From assembly GCF_003355455.1 (NCBI RefSeq), contig NZ_CP031358.1:1-64000 (forward strand): a stretch of DNA of 64,000 nt. The letters are read 5' to 3'. The number at the start of each line of letters is the position of its first letter. Position 1 is the first letter of the stretch. The notes beneath the pieces are model-generated. The model searched no databases. It was not told where the DNA came from and saw only the letters and a program-made list of their open reading frames with translations. This DNA comes from Erythrobacter aureus (GTDB taxonomy: Bacteria; Pseudomonadota; Alphaproteobacteria; Sphingomonadales; Sphingomonadaceae). This document shows, piece by piece, positions 7,772 to 15,132 of the stretch. The position numbers and the translations under genes are program-made.

Positions 7772-8842
7772 TTATGATTTCTCGCGCGCCAGGCGCATGA
7801 CGTAGCCGATGATCTCGGCGACGGCGGAGTAGTGTTCTGTCGGGATCGGCTTATCGAGTTCGGCACTGGCGTAGAGCGCACGCGCTAGTGGCGGGCTTTC
7901 GACGATAGGAATGCCAGCCGCTGTTGCGACTTCGCGGATCTTGAAAGCGACTTCGTCGACACCCTTGGCGACGAGGATAGGGGCGGCCATCACGCCATGG
8001 TCGTATTTGAGTGCGATCGAATAGTGGGTAGGGTTTGTGACGATGACTGTAGCCTCAGGGACCTGTGACATCATCCGGCGTTTTGCACGCTCCATGCCGA
8101 TCGCACGGACCTTGGCTTTGATCTTGGGGTCGCCCTCTGCGTTTTTATGCTCGTCGCGGATTTCTTGCAGCGACATTCGCATCTTCTTCAGGAAGGCGTG
8201 GCGCTGATAGATGAAATCGAAAATGGCCAGAGCGACGACAAGGATCGTCGCAGCCTTGAGCATCATGAATACCAGGTCGGCAATGGAACTGGCTATGACA
8301 GCAACGGGCACGCCCACGAGTGTCTCGATGCCTCGGGCATAGGGCCAAACAACGATGAGGGCGACGCAGGTGACAAGGCCGAATTTCGCAAGGGTCTTGA
8401 AGAACTCAACGATGCCCTGCTTGCCATAGATGCGCTTGATCCCGGCCAAGGGCGTGAGCTTGCTCCACTTCAGCTTGAGCCGGGCAAGGGCGACCGTGGG
8501 CCGCCCTTGGAGGAAAAGCGTGGCCAGCGCGAAGAACATGAGGATCATGAAAAGCGGCAGCATTGCAATGGCGAACTGCGAGATAATCGTCGAAGCGAAA
8601 ACATGCGCATCACCGCCAGTGCGGAAAGGCACGGCGCTGGCATCGCCCCACAGCTCGACGAACATCTTGATGAGCCGGTCGACTGTCCAGACCCCAGCAC
8701 CACCGGTGATAACGACAGCTGCGACGAACATGGTCGCGTGCTTCATCTCAGGTGAGTTTGCGACCTCACCTTTTTTGCGAGAGTCCTCGAGCTTCTTCGG
8801 TGTTGGCTCGTGGGTCTTTTCTGTGTCGGTTTGATCAGACAT
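7772..8842 (-). CDS. flhB: Flagellar export switch protein FlhB
   Basis: FlhB is the substrate-specificity switch of the flagellar type III export gate. The 356-residue product has the N-terminal signature EPTPKKLEDSRKKGEVANS, four membrane segments, and the self-cleavage site NPTH at residues 270-273, followed by IALKYD and VAKGVDEVAFKIRE. Cleavage between Asn and Pro switches export from rod/hook to filament subunits. It is the last gene of the flgC-fliE-fliQ-fliR-flhB run; it starts 3 bases after the fliR stop. Confidence 0.97.
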   Translation of the reverse strand: MSDQTDTEKTHEPTPKKLEDSRKKGEVANSPEMKHATMFVAAVVITGGAGVWTVDRLIKMFVELWGDASAVPFRTGGDAHVFASTIISQFAIAMLPLFMILMFFALATLFLQGRPTVALARLKLKWSKLTPLAGIKRIYGKQGIVEFFKTLAKFGLVTCVALIVVWPYARGIETLVGVPVAVIASSIADLVFMMLKAATILVVALAIFDFIYQRHAFLKKMRMSLQEIRDEHKNAEGDPKIKAKVRAIGMERAKRRMMSQVPEATVIVTNPTHYSIALKYDHGVMAAPILVAKGVDEVAFKIREVATAAGIPIVESPPLARALYASAELDKPIPTEHYSAVAEIIGYVMRLAREKS

Positions 8843-8845
8843 CGG

Positions 8846-9598
8846 TCAGGTCCAGCCACTCTGCATCCACGCGGCCATTTCGTTTCCGAAGGTCATCAGG
8901 ACCGCGCCAATGATAGTGGCGGTGAGGGAGAGCCCGAGCAGGATATTCAGCGGCTGGGCGATGAAGAATACCTGGATCGTGGGAGCCAGCCGCGCGGATA
9001 GGCCCAGCGCGACGTTGAAAACGATACCGTAAACGATGAGCGGGGCGGCGAGGCTGACGCCGAGGGCCATTGATCGGCTGGCGGTGGTGACGGCGAGCTC
9101 GGCAAAGTCCTGTGCTGGTGGCAGCGCGCCGACCTGGAAGGCATTGTAGCTGTTCACCATTGCGGCGATCCAAAGGTGATGGATGTTGAGCGCAAAGCAG
9201 ATGACGATTGCGGCTATGCCAACGAATTTGGCCATCACCGGAATTTGCCCACCCATGGTGGGATCCGGAACGACTGCAGAGGTTAGGCCCACCTGCAGGC
9301 TGATAATTGAGCCTGCGACGGTGATGGCGAGGAACATGATCTTGATGATCATGCCAAGCGCGAGCCCTATGAGCATCTCGGATATGACTATGAGGCCGAG
9401 GTCGACGCCTGAGCCGAGAACTGGGAGTTGAGGCCCCAGCAAGCCGTACATCGCAATGGAGAAGCCGAAGGCGATGAGCAGGCGGATTTGTCCGGGGACT
9501 GCCGTATCGGAGAAGGCAGGCAGGAGCATGAGCACGGCCCCGAGCCGAGCAAAGATCACCAGTAGGTTGGTGACATGGGTAGGCAGCTCTTCGAGCAT
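8846..9598 (-). CDS. fliR: Flagellar export gate protein FliR
   Basis: A 250-residue membrane protein of the FliP-FliQ-FliR export gate. Characteristic segments are VIFARLGAVLMLLPAFSDTAVPGQIRL near the N-terminus, EMLIGLALGMIIKIMF in the middle, and RLAPTIQVFFIAQPLNILLGL near the end. About six hydrophobic helices are visible. It lies between fliQ (1-base gap) and flhB (3-base gap), the usual order. Confidence 0.95.
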   Translation of the reverse strand: MLEELPTHVTNLLVIFARLGAVLMLLPAFSDTAVPGQIRLLIAFGFSIAMYGLLGPQLPVLGSGVDLGLIVISEMLIGLALGMIIKIMFLAITVAGSIISLQVGLTSAVVPDPTMGGQIPVMAKFVGIAAIVICFALNIHHLWIAAMVNSYNAFQVGALPPAQDFAELAVTTASRSMALGVSLAAPLIVYGIVFNVALGLSARLAPTIQVFFIAQPLNILLGLSLTATIIGAVLMTFGNEMAAWMQSGWT

Positions 9599-9599
9599 G

Positions 9600-9863
9600 C
9601 TAGCCGGAAATTATCTTGTCACTGATCTGGTCCATGAAGTGGGACATTGAGTCCCCGATCATGGGCAGGCAGAGCAGGAGAACGAACCCCATGACCAAGA
9701 GCTTCGGAACGAAGGTGAGTGTCATCTCTTGGATCTGGGTGAGGGCCTGGAAGAGGCCGATAGCGACACCGACGATCAGCGAGGTTACCAGCATGGGGCC
9801 GGCAATCGTGAGCAGAAGTATCAGGGCCGCATGGGCGATCTCTAGGGCGTCAGCTGAGGTCAT
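9600..9863 (-). CDS. fliQ: Flagellar export gate protein FliQ
   Basis: An 87-residue protein with two membrane helices, the standard size for FliQ. Family features are LLLTIAGPMLVTSLIVGVAIGLFQALTQIQE, with QEMTLTFVPKLLVM after it. FliQ packs around the FliP-FliR core of the export gate. It is 15 bases downstream of fliE and 1 base upstream of fliR. Confidence 0.95.
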   Translation of the reverse strand: MTSADALEIAHAALILLLTIAGPMLVTSLIVGVAIGLFQALTQIQEMTLTFVPKLLVMGFVLLLCLPMIGDSMSHFMDQISDKIISG

Positions 9864-9878
9864 GGGGTTCGCTCCGGA

Positions 9879-10211
9879 TCAGACCTGCATCCGCATTACT
9901 TCGCCGTAGGCGGACACGACCTTGTCGCGAACGGCAACGACGGTATCGAGCGCGGTTTCAGCGGCGCCGATGGCGGTGACCATATCGATGATGTTACCTT
10001 CACCGGCGACCTGCTTCATGCTCTCCTGCTCTGCAGTGTGAAGCTTGGCAGAAGTGTCGGTGATGAGGTCGGTGACCATCCCACCAAAGCTTTGCGGCTC
10101 TTCGCTTGCGCCCAATGAAGGGGCCGGGCGAAGGGTTTGGGTGGGAATGCCAGCGCCAGCTGCGCCAACGCGGCTGTATGCAGACATGGCGTCGAGAGCA
10201 CCGAGAGACAT
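9879..10211 (-). CDS. fliE: Flagellar hook-basal body complex protein FliE
   Basis: A 110-residue protein with the C-terminal FliE block: SMKQVAGEGNIIDMVTAIGAAETALDTVVAVRDKVVSAYGEVMRM, where the final VxAYxEVMRMxV is diagnostic. FliE joins the MS-ring and export gate to the rod. It lies 11 bases after flgC and before fliQ, fitting the classic flgC-fliE order. Confidence 0.94.
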   Translation of the reverse strand: MSLGALDAMSAYSRVGAAGAGIPTQTLRPAPSLGASEEPQSFGGMVTDLITDTSAKLHTAEQESMKQVAGEGNIIDMVTAIGAAETALDTVVAVRDKVVSAYGEVMRMQV

Positions 10212-10222
10212 AGATTTCTTCC

Positions 10223-10636
10223 TTACTTGAGCATGTCGACAGTGCGCATCGTCATATTGCGCGCTGCTTCGACGGCACTGATGTTTGCCTCGTAGGACCG
10301 CTGGGCGGCCTTCATGTCGGCGGTTTCAATGAGCGAGTTGACGTTGGGGGTCTTCACGTACCCCTCTTCGTCGGCGGCCGGATGGCCCGGCTGGTAGATG
10401 CGACCGAAGTCGCTCTGGTCTTCGCGAATGCCGGTGACCTTGACCTCGTTGCCACCAGTGGCTCGGTCCAGTTCTGCAGCAAACGTGGTGACCTTGCGCC
10501 GGTAGGGGTCTCCTCCCGGCGCATCCGATACGGAATCGGCGTTGGCGATGTTTTCGGCGATCGTGCGCATGCGCAGCGATTGGGCCCTAAGGCCGGTTGC
10601 TGAAACATCTATGGAAGTTCTCAAATCCGCACCCAT
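10223..10636 (-). CDS. flgC: Flagellar basal-body rod protein FlgC
   Basis: A 137-residue proximal rod protein. The N-terminus has the rod motif LRAQSLRMRTIAENIANADS, and the C-terminus has YEANISAVEAARNMTMRTVDML. A strong AAGGAGG ribosome site lies 6 bases upstream of the ATG. It is the first gene of the flgC-fliE-fliQ-fliR-flhB run. The 121-base gap to divergent fliN should contain promoters for both; I could not identify a clear sigma-54 consensus there. Confidence 0.95.
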   Translation of the reverse strand: MGADLRTSIDVSATGLRAQSLRMRTIAENIANADSVSDAPGGDPYRRKVTTFAAELDRATGGNEVKVTGIREDQSDFGRIYQPGHPAADEEGYVKTPNVNSLIETADMKAAQRSYEANISAVEAARNMTMRTVDMLK

Positions 10637-10757
10637 GAAATCCTCCTTTTCTGGATCCGCGAACGGGGTGTCTCTCCCTTCATAGGAAAAAATTGCCTAG
10701 TTCTGTCCGCAGTGTGGATTTTTCTTCCTAAGATGAGGGCAAGGAGAATTTGCTGCT

Positions 10758-10991
10758 ATGTCTGCACTGAATGATGTTGATGTCGAATGCACGGTGATGC
10801 TGGGCTCGACGGTGCTTCCCATCCGTGAAGTTCTGAAGATGAGCCGCGGGACTATCATCCCGCTAGATTGCCAAGAGAAGGACCCTTCGGTTCTGGTGGT
10901 GAACGGCCGCCCGGTCGCCAAGGGCCAGATATGTGTCGCGGGCGAGAGAATGTCCCTGAAGGTCGAGGAAGTCGTCGGGAAGGGCAACTGA
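10758..10991 (+). CDS. fliN: Flagellar motor switch protein FliN (minimal SpoA form)
   Basis: The 77-residue product is a single SpoA/FliN C-terminal domain: DVECTVMLGSTVLPIREVLKMSRGTIIPLD, then VVNGRPVAKGQICVAGERMSLKVEEVV. FliN forms the lower part of the C-ring and docks FliH. Most FliN proteins are 100-150 residues with an extra N-terminal segment; here that segment is absent. The start codon has AAGGAG about 11 bases upstream. It is followed after 3 bases by fliO. The fliM and fliG genes are not in the window. Confidence 0.9.
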   Translation: MSALNDVDVECTVMLGSTVLPIREVLKMSRGTIIPLDCQEKDPSVLVVNGRPVAKGQICVAGERMSLKVEEVVGKGN

Positions 10992-10994
10992 CCT

Positions 10995-11384
10995 ATGGAA
11001 GGCATGGATCTTCTTCGCATGATGGGCGCGCTGCTTCTGCTGTTAGGCGTTCTGGTCTGCGCGCTGTGGCTCGTCCGCAAATTCAATCTTGTGCCTGGTG
11101 CGGTTCAGCGCGGCAGTTACAGCAGGATGGAAGTCGTAGAGCGGCTGGGAATTGACCAGAAGCGCTCTGCAATCCTTCTCCGGCTGGATGACAAAGAGCA
11201 TCTAGTGGTGCTCTCCCCTGAAGGCCTGCTCAATGTCGCGACGGTGGAGCACGCCGGACGCGAGATGAAGCCGAGCAAGGCGGAAAGGCATGAGGCCGGC
11301 GGCCAGCCAAGTTTCCCAGCCCTCCTCGGCGATGTGGCGAGGCACGCAGGGCTTGTTCGCCCGAAAGGCGAGCAGGGGGCCTGA
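10995..11384 (+). CDS. fliO: Flagellar biosynthesis protein FliO
   Basis: A 129-residue protein with one N-terminal membrane helix (MMGALLLLLGVLVCALWLVRKF) and a cytoplasmic domain with the FliO pattern YSRMEVVERLGIDQKRSAILLRLDDKEHLVVLSPEG. FliO helps assemble the FliP pentamer. Its stop is 1 base before the fliP start, and it follows fliN by 3 bases, giving the common fliN-fliO-fliP order. Confidence 0.9.
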   Translation: MEGMDLLRMMGALLLLLGVLVCALWLVRKFNLVPGAVQRGSYSRMEVVERLGIDQKRSAILLRLDDKEHLVVLSPEGLLNVATVEHAGREMKPSKAERHEAGGQPSFPALLGDVARHAGLVRPKGEQGA

Positions 11385-11385
11385 A

Positions 11386-12123
11386 ATGAAAGCTGTGAAC
11401 GCACTGCGAGCGGTGGCTGTTGCTGCCGCACTCCTGACTCCAGCCGCGGCTATGGCTCAGAGCGCCACATTCGATTTCGGGGGAGATGGCGGCTCGATGT
11501 CGGGGCGCATCATCCAGCTTGTGATGATGCTCACGGTGCTGAGCCTTGCTCCGGGCATCCTGATGACGGTTACATCGTTCACTCGGATCGTGGTGGCCCT
11601 GTCGTTGTTGAGGACCGGCATTGGGGCTCCTGGGGTTCCACCTAATCCAGTCATCATCAGCTTGGCGCTGTTTCTGTCGTTCTTTGTGATGGCGCCAACC
11701 TTCGAGGAGGCGTGGGAGAACGGGGTGGCTCCGTATTCCGAAGGGACGATCGCGGAAGAAGAAGCGTTCGAGCGAACTGCGGCTCCGTTCAAGACCTTCA
11801 TGCTGAGTCAGGTGAACGAGAGCGATCTTGAGCTGTTCGTCGAGATGTCAGGCGAGACGCCGACCAGCCGCGCGGAGATGCCGCTAGCGACTCTGGTCCC
11901 TGCGTTTATGATTTCGGAGTTGAGAAGGGCGTTCGAGATCGGCTTCCTTCTGCTACTGCCATTTCTGATTATCGATCTGGCCGTTGCTGGCATTTTGATG
12001 GCGATGGGCATGATGATGCTGCCTCCGCCGACGATCTCATTGCCGATGAAGATTATCTTTTTCGTCCTGGTGGACGGCTGGGCGCTCGTCGCCGGGTCTC
12101 TTGTGAGGAGTTTTGGAGCGTGA
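11386..12123 (+). CDS. fliP: Flagellar export gate protein FliP
   Basis: The ATG at 11386, directly after the fliO stop, is chosen because it gives the signal peptide expected for FliP (MKAVNALRAVAVAAALLTPAAAMA); a longer in-frame ORF from 11290 would overlap fliO. The 245-residue protein has the family core LAPGILMTVTSFTRIVVALSLLRTGIGAPGVPPN, then LVPAFMISELRRAFEIGFLL and MAMGMMMLPPPTISLPMKI. FliP forms the pentameric export channel with FliR. Confidence 0.96.
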   Translation: MKAVNALRAVAVAAALLTPAAAMAQSATFDFGGDGGSMSGRIIQLVMMLTVLSLAPGILMTVTSFTRIVVALSLLRTGIGAPGVPPNPVIISLALFLSFFVMAPTFEEAWENGVAPYSEGTIAEEEAFERTAAPFKTFMLSQVNESDLELFVEMSGETPTSRAEMPLATLVPAFMISELRRAFEIGFLLLLPFLIIDLAVAGILMAMGMMMLPPPTISLPMKIIFFVLVDGWALVAGSLVRSFGA

Positions 12124-12125
12124 CG

Positions 12126-12623
12126 ATGAATTTCATTCCTCAGACGGCTGGCGTCGGGTGCGAGATTTCAGAGCGGATTCTGGTCCCTGAAATTCCGACG
12201 AAGCAAGGTAAGGTTCTCTCGCGGATGGAGTTCCGTTCGAATGTGTTTGAAGCTTATCCCGGCGAGAAGAAGTCGACGGTTTTCAATGTGCACCGCAAGC
12301 GCGCTCTGAGCTTCCTCTGCAGGAAGTTTCATGAGGGTGGCTATGAAATCATCGGCGTCGAATACGCTTTGTGGGGATGGCGCATTGGCCTCGCGCGTGA
12401 TGGCGTGCGCTTCTGGGTCGGCTTCGGCTCATATGGCGCCTGGAGTGACCGGTTTCTTTGCGTGGTGGAGCACCCGGAGCCGACGGTACGACGCTGGTTT
12501 CGCCGTATTCCGACAAGCGGTGTCATGGACAAGTTTTTCGCCGATTTCGAGGCGATGATGAACTCGAGCGAGGAAATCATCGAATTCTATTGGTGTGAAG
12601 GTGAAGATCGCGCTGCGGCCTGA
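12126..12623 (+). CDS. Uncharacterised 165-residue protein in the fliP operon
   Basis: I do not recognise the family. The start at ATG 12126 is preferred; a GTG at 12120 overlapping the fliP stop is also possible. The protein is soluble, aromatic- and arginine-rich, with WGWRIGLARDGVRFWVGFGSYGAW in the middle and RWFRRIPTSGVMDKFFADFEAMM near the end. It sits between fliP and a response regulator with only 2 and 32 bases of space, so it is transcribed with the export genes. A flagellar or regulatory adaptor role is possible but not shown by the sequence. Confidence 0.6.
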   Translation: MNFIPQTAGVGCEISERILVPEIPTKQGKVLSRMEFRSNVFEAYPGEKKSTVFNVHRKRALSFLCRKFHEGGYEIIGVEYALWGWRIGLARDGVRFWVGFGSYGAWSDRFLCVVEHPEPTVRRWFRRIPTSGVMDKFFADFEAMMNSSEEIIEFYWCEGEDRAAA

Positions 12624-12655
12624 GGGTCGTAGCGCGCAGATGAGTAGGATTTGCA

Positions 12656-13027
12656 ATGGCTAAAATTCTGATTGCTGATGACGATGTCATCCTCTCTGAA
12701 ATGTTGAAGTTCCGCTTCGAGGGCGTGGGTCATGACGTTGTTGTGGCCGCAGATGGAGTGGAAGCTCTTGAGCGTGTCGATGAAGAGATCCCGGATCTGA
12801 TTGTTCTGGACTCGATGATGCCGGGCGTCGCTGGGCCTGAGGTTCTCGCACGATTGCGAGCGGAATCGCGCACAGCGAAAACGCCGGTTGTCATGCTGAC
12901 GGCTCGCGATGGCGAGAAGGATATCGTCGCAGCTCTCAAGGCTGGTGCGAACGAATACATGACGAAGCCCTTCATCCCGCAGGAATTGCTGGTTCGCATC
13001 GAGCGCTTGTTGCTGGTGACGCACTGA
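12656..13027 (+). CDS. Single-domain response regulator
   Basis: A 123-residue stand-alone receiver domain without an output domain. The acidic pocket D8-D10, phosphoacceptor D52 (LIVLDSMMPG), T82 (MLTARDG) and K104 (YMTKPF) are all present, so it should be phosphorylated. Such proteins act by protein contact, like CheY. Its stop overlaps the ATG of the TPR/YaiO-type gene (ATGCGA at 13027), and the following HEAT and glycosyltransferase genes are equally tight. It most likely controls that envelope polysaccharide unit, or links it to the motor. Confidence 0.92.
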   Translation: MAKILIADDDVILSEMLKFRFEGVGHDVVVAADGVEALERVDEEIPDLIVLDSMMPGVAGPEVLARLRAESRTAKTPVVMLTARDGEKDIVAALKAGANEYMTKPFIPQELLVRIERLLLVTH

Positions 13028-14148
13028 TGCGAAAGGCGCTCGTCTTTGCTTTGCCGCTAGCGTTAGCGGCTTCTCCGGCTTGGGCTGGAGAAGCCGAACA
13101 AAGCGCAGGCCGTGCAGGCGTCCAGGAAGCTTTCGTGGAAGGGGATTACGCAACGGCGCGTAAGCTCGTGACCCAGCTTCTGGAGGCCAGTCCGCAGGAT
13201 GCTGACCTTTTGCGCCGATTGGCCGCTATCGAAGCCGCTGAAGGCGACTATGAGGAGGCAGAGGCGACGATAAGCCGAGCAATCGCTATTGCCCCCACTG
13301 ATCTCGACATTCGGCTGGGTAGGGCAAATATCCTGTTCTGGAACGGCAAGGTCGAAGAAGCCGAGCGCGAAGCTGCGGAAGTTGCCGCCGTTTCTCCAGA
13401 TTACCCTGGCCTGAGACAGCTTCAGCGGTCCCTTATCAAGGCTGGTGAAGGTGAGCGATTCCGCGCCGATGCGGTGAGCGTCGGCGGTGAATTGTCGAGC
13501 GTGGAGTTCGAAGCTGGCGAAGAGGCGGATTGGAGCACACAGCGCGCCTCGCTTATTTCGAAATGGGGCGCGAACAACTGGGCTTCGGTGGAACTGGCGA
13601 GAGAGGAGCGGGCGAAGGTCGACGTGAAGCTCTCTGCGAAGGTGGATGTGGAGCTTGGGGAGCACCGCGTCTATGCGCGGGCTAGCGCAACCCCTTCTGC
13701 TGATTTTCGTGAGAGCTGGAGCCTCGGCGCAGGTGCGGAACTCGATTTGAGAGGCGGTACAATCGCACTCGTCGAGGCTGGGTATGCTGACTATTCAGGG
13801 GGTGATGTTGGGACCGTGTGGTTGGGTGCTCGACATGAATTCTCCAAACACGTTTCGGTCACGGCAAAAACGATCCACCTGATCGGGGGTGGGGAGGACT
13901 ATAGGCTCGGGGGCATCGGCAGGCTTGACCTGGCGCCCACCGAGGGCTGGAGCTTTTTCGCTATCGCGGCGGTGTATCCTGACGTTGAGGCTGATGGCGC
14001 TAAGCAACTGCGCTCGGTCGCTGGGGGTCTTCGGTTCTCAGTAACCGAGCGTCTGGATGTTTCTGTGGCGGCCGCGGTCGATGATCGGAAAGACAGCTAT
14101 CGTAGAGATAGCGTCAGCCTCGATCTGAAGTGGAAGCTGGGGGACTAG
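13027..14148 (+). CDS. TPR plus YaiO-type outer-membrane beta-barrel protein
   Basis: A signal peptide (MRKALVFALPLALAASPAWA) precedes about three TPR-like helical pairs (residues 25-130: EGDYATARKLVTQLLEASPQDAD, EGDYEEAEATISRAIAIAP, NGKVEEAEREAAEVAAVSP). The region from about 155 to the end has alternating hydrophobic strands ending in VSLDLKWKLGD, as in YaiO-family barrels. In polysaccharide systems such TPR-barrel proteins form the outer-membrane exit. The downstream HEAT and GT2 genes abut it, which fits secretion of the GT2 product. The barrel assignment is from strand pattern, not from a conserved active site. Confidence 0.75.
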   Translation: MRKALVFALPLALAASPAWAGEAEQSAGRAGVQEAFVEGDYATARKLVTQLLEASPQDADLLRRLAAIEAAEGDYEEAEATISRAIAIAPTDLDIRLGRANILFWNGKVEEAEREAAEVAAVSPDYPGLRQLQRSLIKAGEGERFRADAVSVGGELSSVEFEAGEEADWSTQRASLISKWGANNWASVELAREERAKVDVKLSAKVDVELGEHRVYARASATPSADFRESWSLGAGAELDLRGGTIALVEAGYADYSGGDVGTVWLGARHEFSKHVSVTAKTIHLIGGGEDYRLGGIGRLDLAPTEGWSFFAIAAVYPDVEADGAKQLRSVAGGLRFSVTERLDVSVAAAVDDRKDSYRRDSVSLDLKWKLGD

Positions 14149-15132
14149 ATGGGTCCGGAGCAGGTCCTTATCTGGTCTGCGATCGTCGCCAGCGTGATGT
14201 TGGCGGCGTTTTGCGTTTTGCTTTTTCGGCGCTGGTTGCAAGAGCGACGGAAGGGCGAAGAGAGGGCTTTGCTAGCTGCCATCACGCGCAGCTATCTACG
14301 CCGTGTGGCTGGTCAGCTGGATACAGAATATTCGCCGAAATGGAGCGATGAGCTCAAGCTTTCTGCAGTCAGTCACATCCATCTCCTACTGCGCGGTGAG
14401 GAGAGAAACCGTCTTATGCAGATGGCAGAGCTGGATGGCCTGCTAAGGAAGACCCTGGCAAGGTCCAGGAGCCGCAGAGCGGCACGCAGGCTGGAGGCCA
14501 TTCGTCTTTTGCAGCAGTTCGGCAGCGAGGCTTGCGTTGCCCGGTTGCGCGAGATCTTCACACGAGACCGCAATGCGATCGTTCGGATGGAAGCGTCCTT
14601 CGCTCTTGCGGCACTCCACCGCCTTCCTCCACCTAGAGAAACCGTCCGAATTCTGGATATGTTTGGGCGCAAGACAAACCGTCTGGACAGCGCGCTGCTG
14701 CGCGCCTCGGCGAAGGATTATGTGGAGCAGCTCGAGTTGCTCCTTGCTGATGATTTGCCTGATGAGAAGAAGGCGCTTCTTGTGGACGCTCTTGGCTGGT
14801 CGGAAAACCCATCAGTGCTCCCCCTCCTCGAAAAATTCTCCCACCACGCAAATGCGGAGGTGCGCAGCGCAGCTTTGCGCGCGGCTGGAAAACTCGGCCT
14901 GCCCAAGGCTGGGATATGGGTCCAAAGGTTGCTGGCCGACCCTGTCCCCTTCGTCCGCCTCCAAGCGGTAAATGCCTGTGTCTCCATCGGCCATCACCCG
15001 TCGGTCCCCCTTCTGGAGAAGGCTCGTGATGATGAGGATATATGGGTTCGCTTGAGAGCCGAAGATGCACTGGACAGGCTACGTCCGAATACTAAAACTG
15101 AAGCAGCGAGCGCTCAAAATGACCATGGATGA
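14149..15132 (+). CDS. Membrane-anchored HEAT-repeat protein
   Basis: The 327-residue product has one N-terminal membrane helix (VLIWSAIVASVMLAAFCVLLF) followed by a basic, helical segment and a series of HEAT-like repeats from about residue 100 to 310. Examples are RRLEAIRLLQQFGSEACVAR, ANAEVRSAALRAAGKLG and DIWVRLRAEDALDRL. Such repeats are scaffolds for protein contact. The gene begins right after the YaiO-type gene and overlaps the glycosyltransferase gene by 14 bases, so it is probably an inner-membrane assembly partner of the synthase. Confidence 0.8.
   Translation: MGPEQVLIWSAIVASVMLAAFCVLLFRRWLQERRKGEERALLAAITRSYLRRVAGQLDTEYSPKWSDELKLSAVSHIHLLLRGEERNRLMQMAELDGLLRKTLARSRSRRAARRLEAIRLLQQFGSEACVARLREIFTRDRNAIVRMEASFALAALHRLPPPRETVRILDMFGRKTNRLDSALLRASAKDYVEQLELLLADDLPDEKKALLVDALGWSENPSVLPLLEKFSHHANAEVRSAALRAAGKLGLPKAGIWVQRLLADPVPFVRLQAVNACVSIGHHPSVPLLEKARDDEDIWVRLRAEDALDRLRPNTKTEAASAQNDHG

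Noticed and set aside
10637..10757. Sigma-54 promoter between flgC and fliN
   Set aside because: No TGGCAC-N5-TTGC match could be found on either strand.
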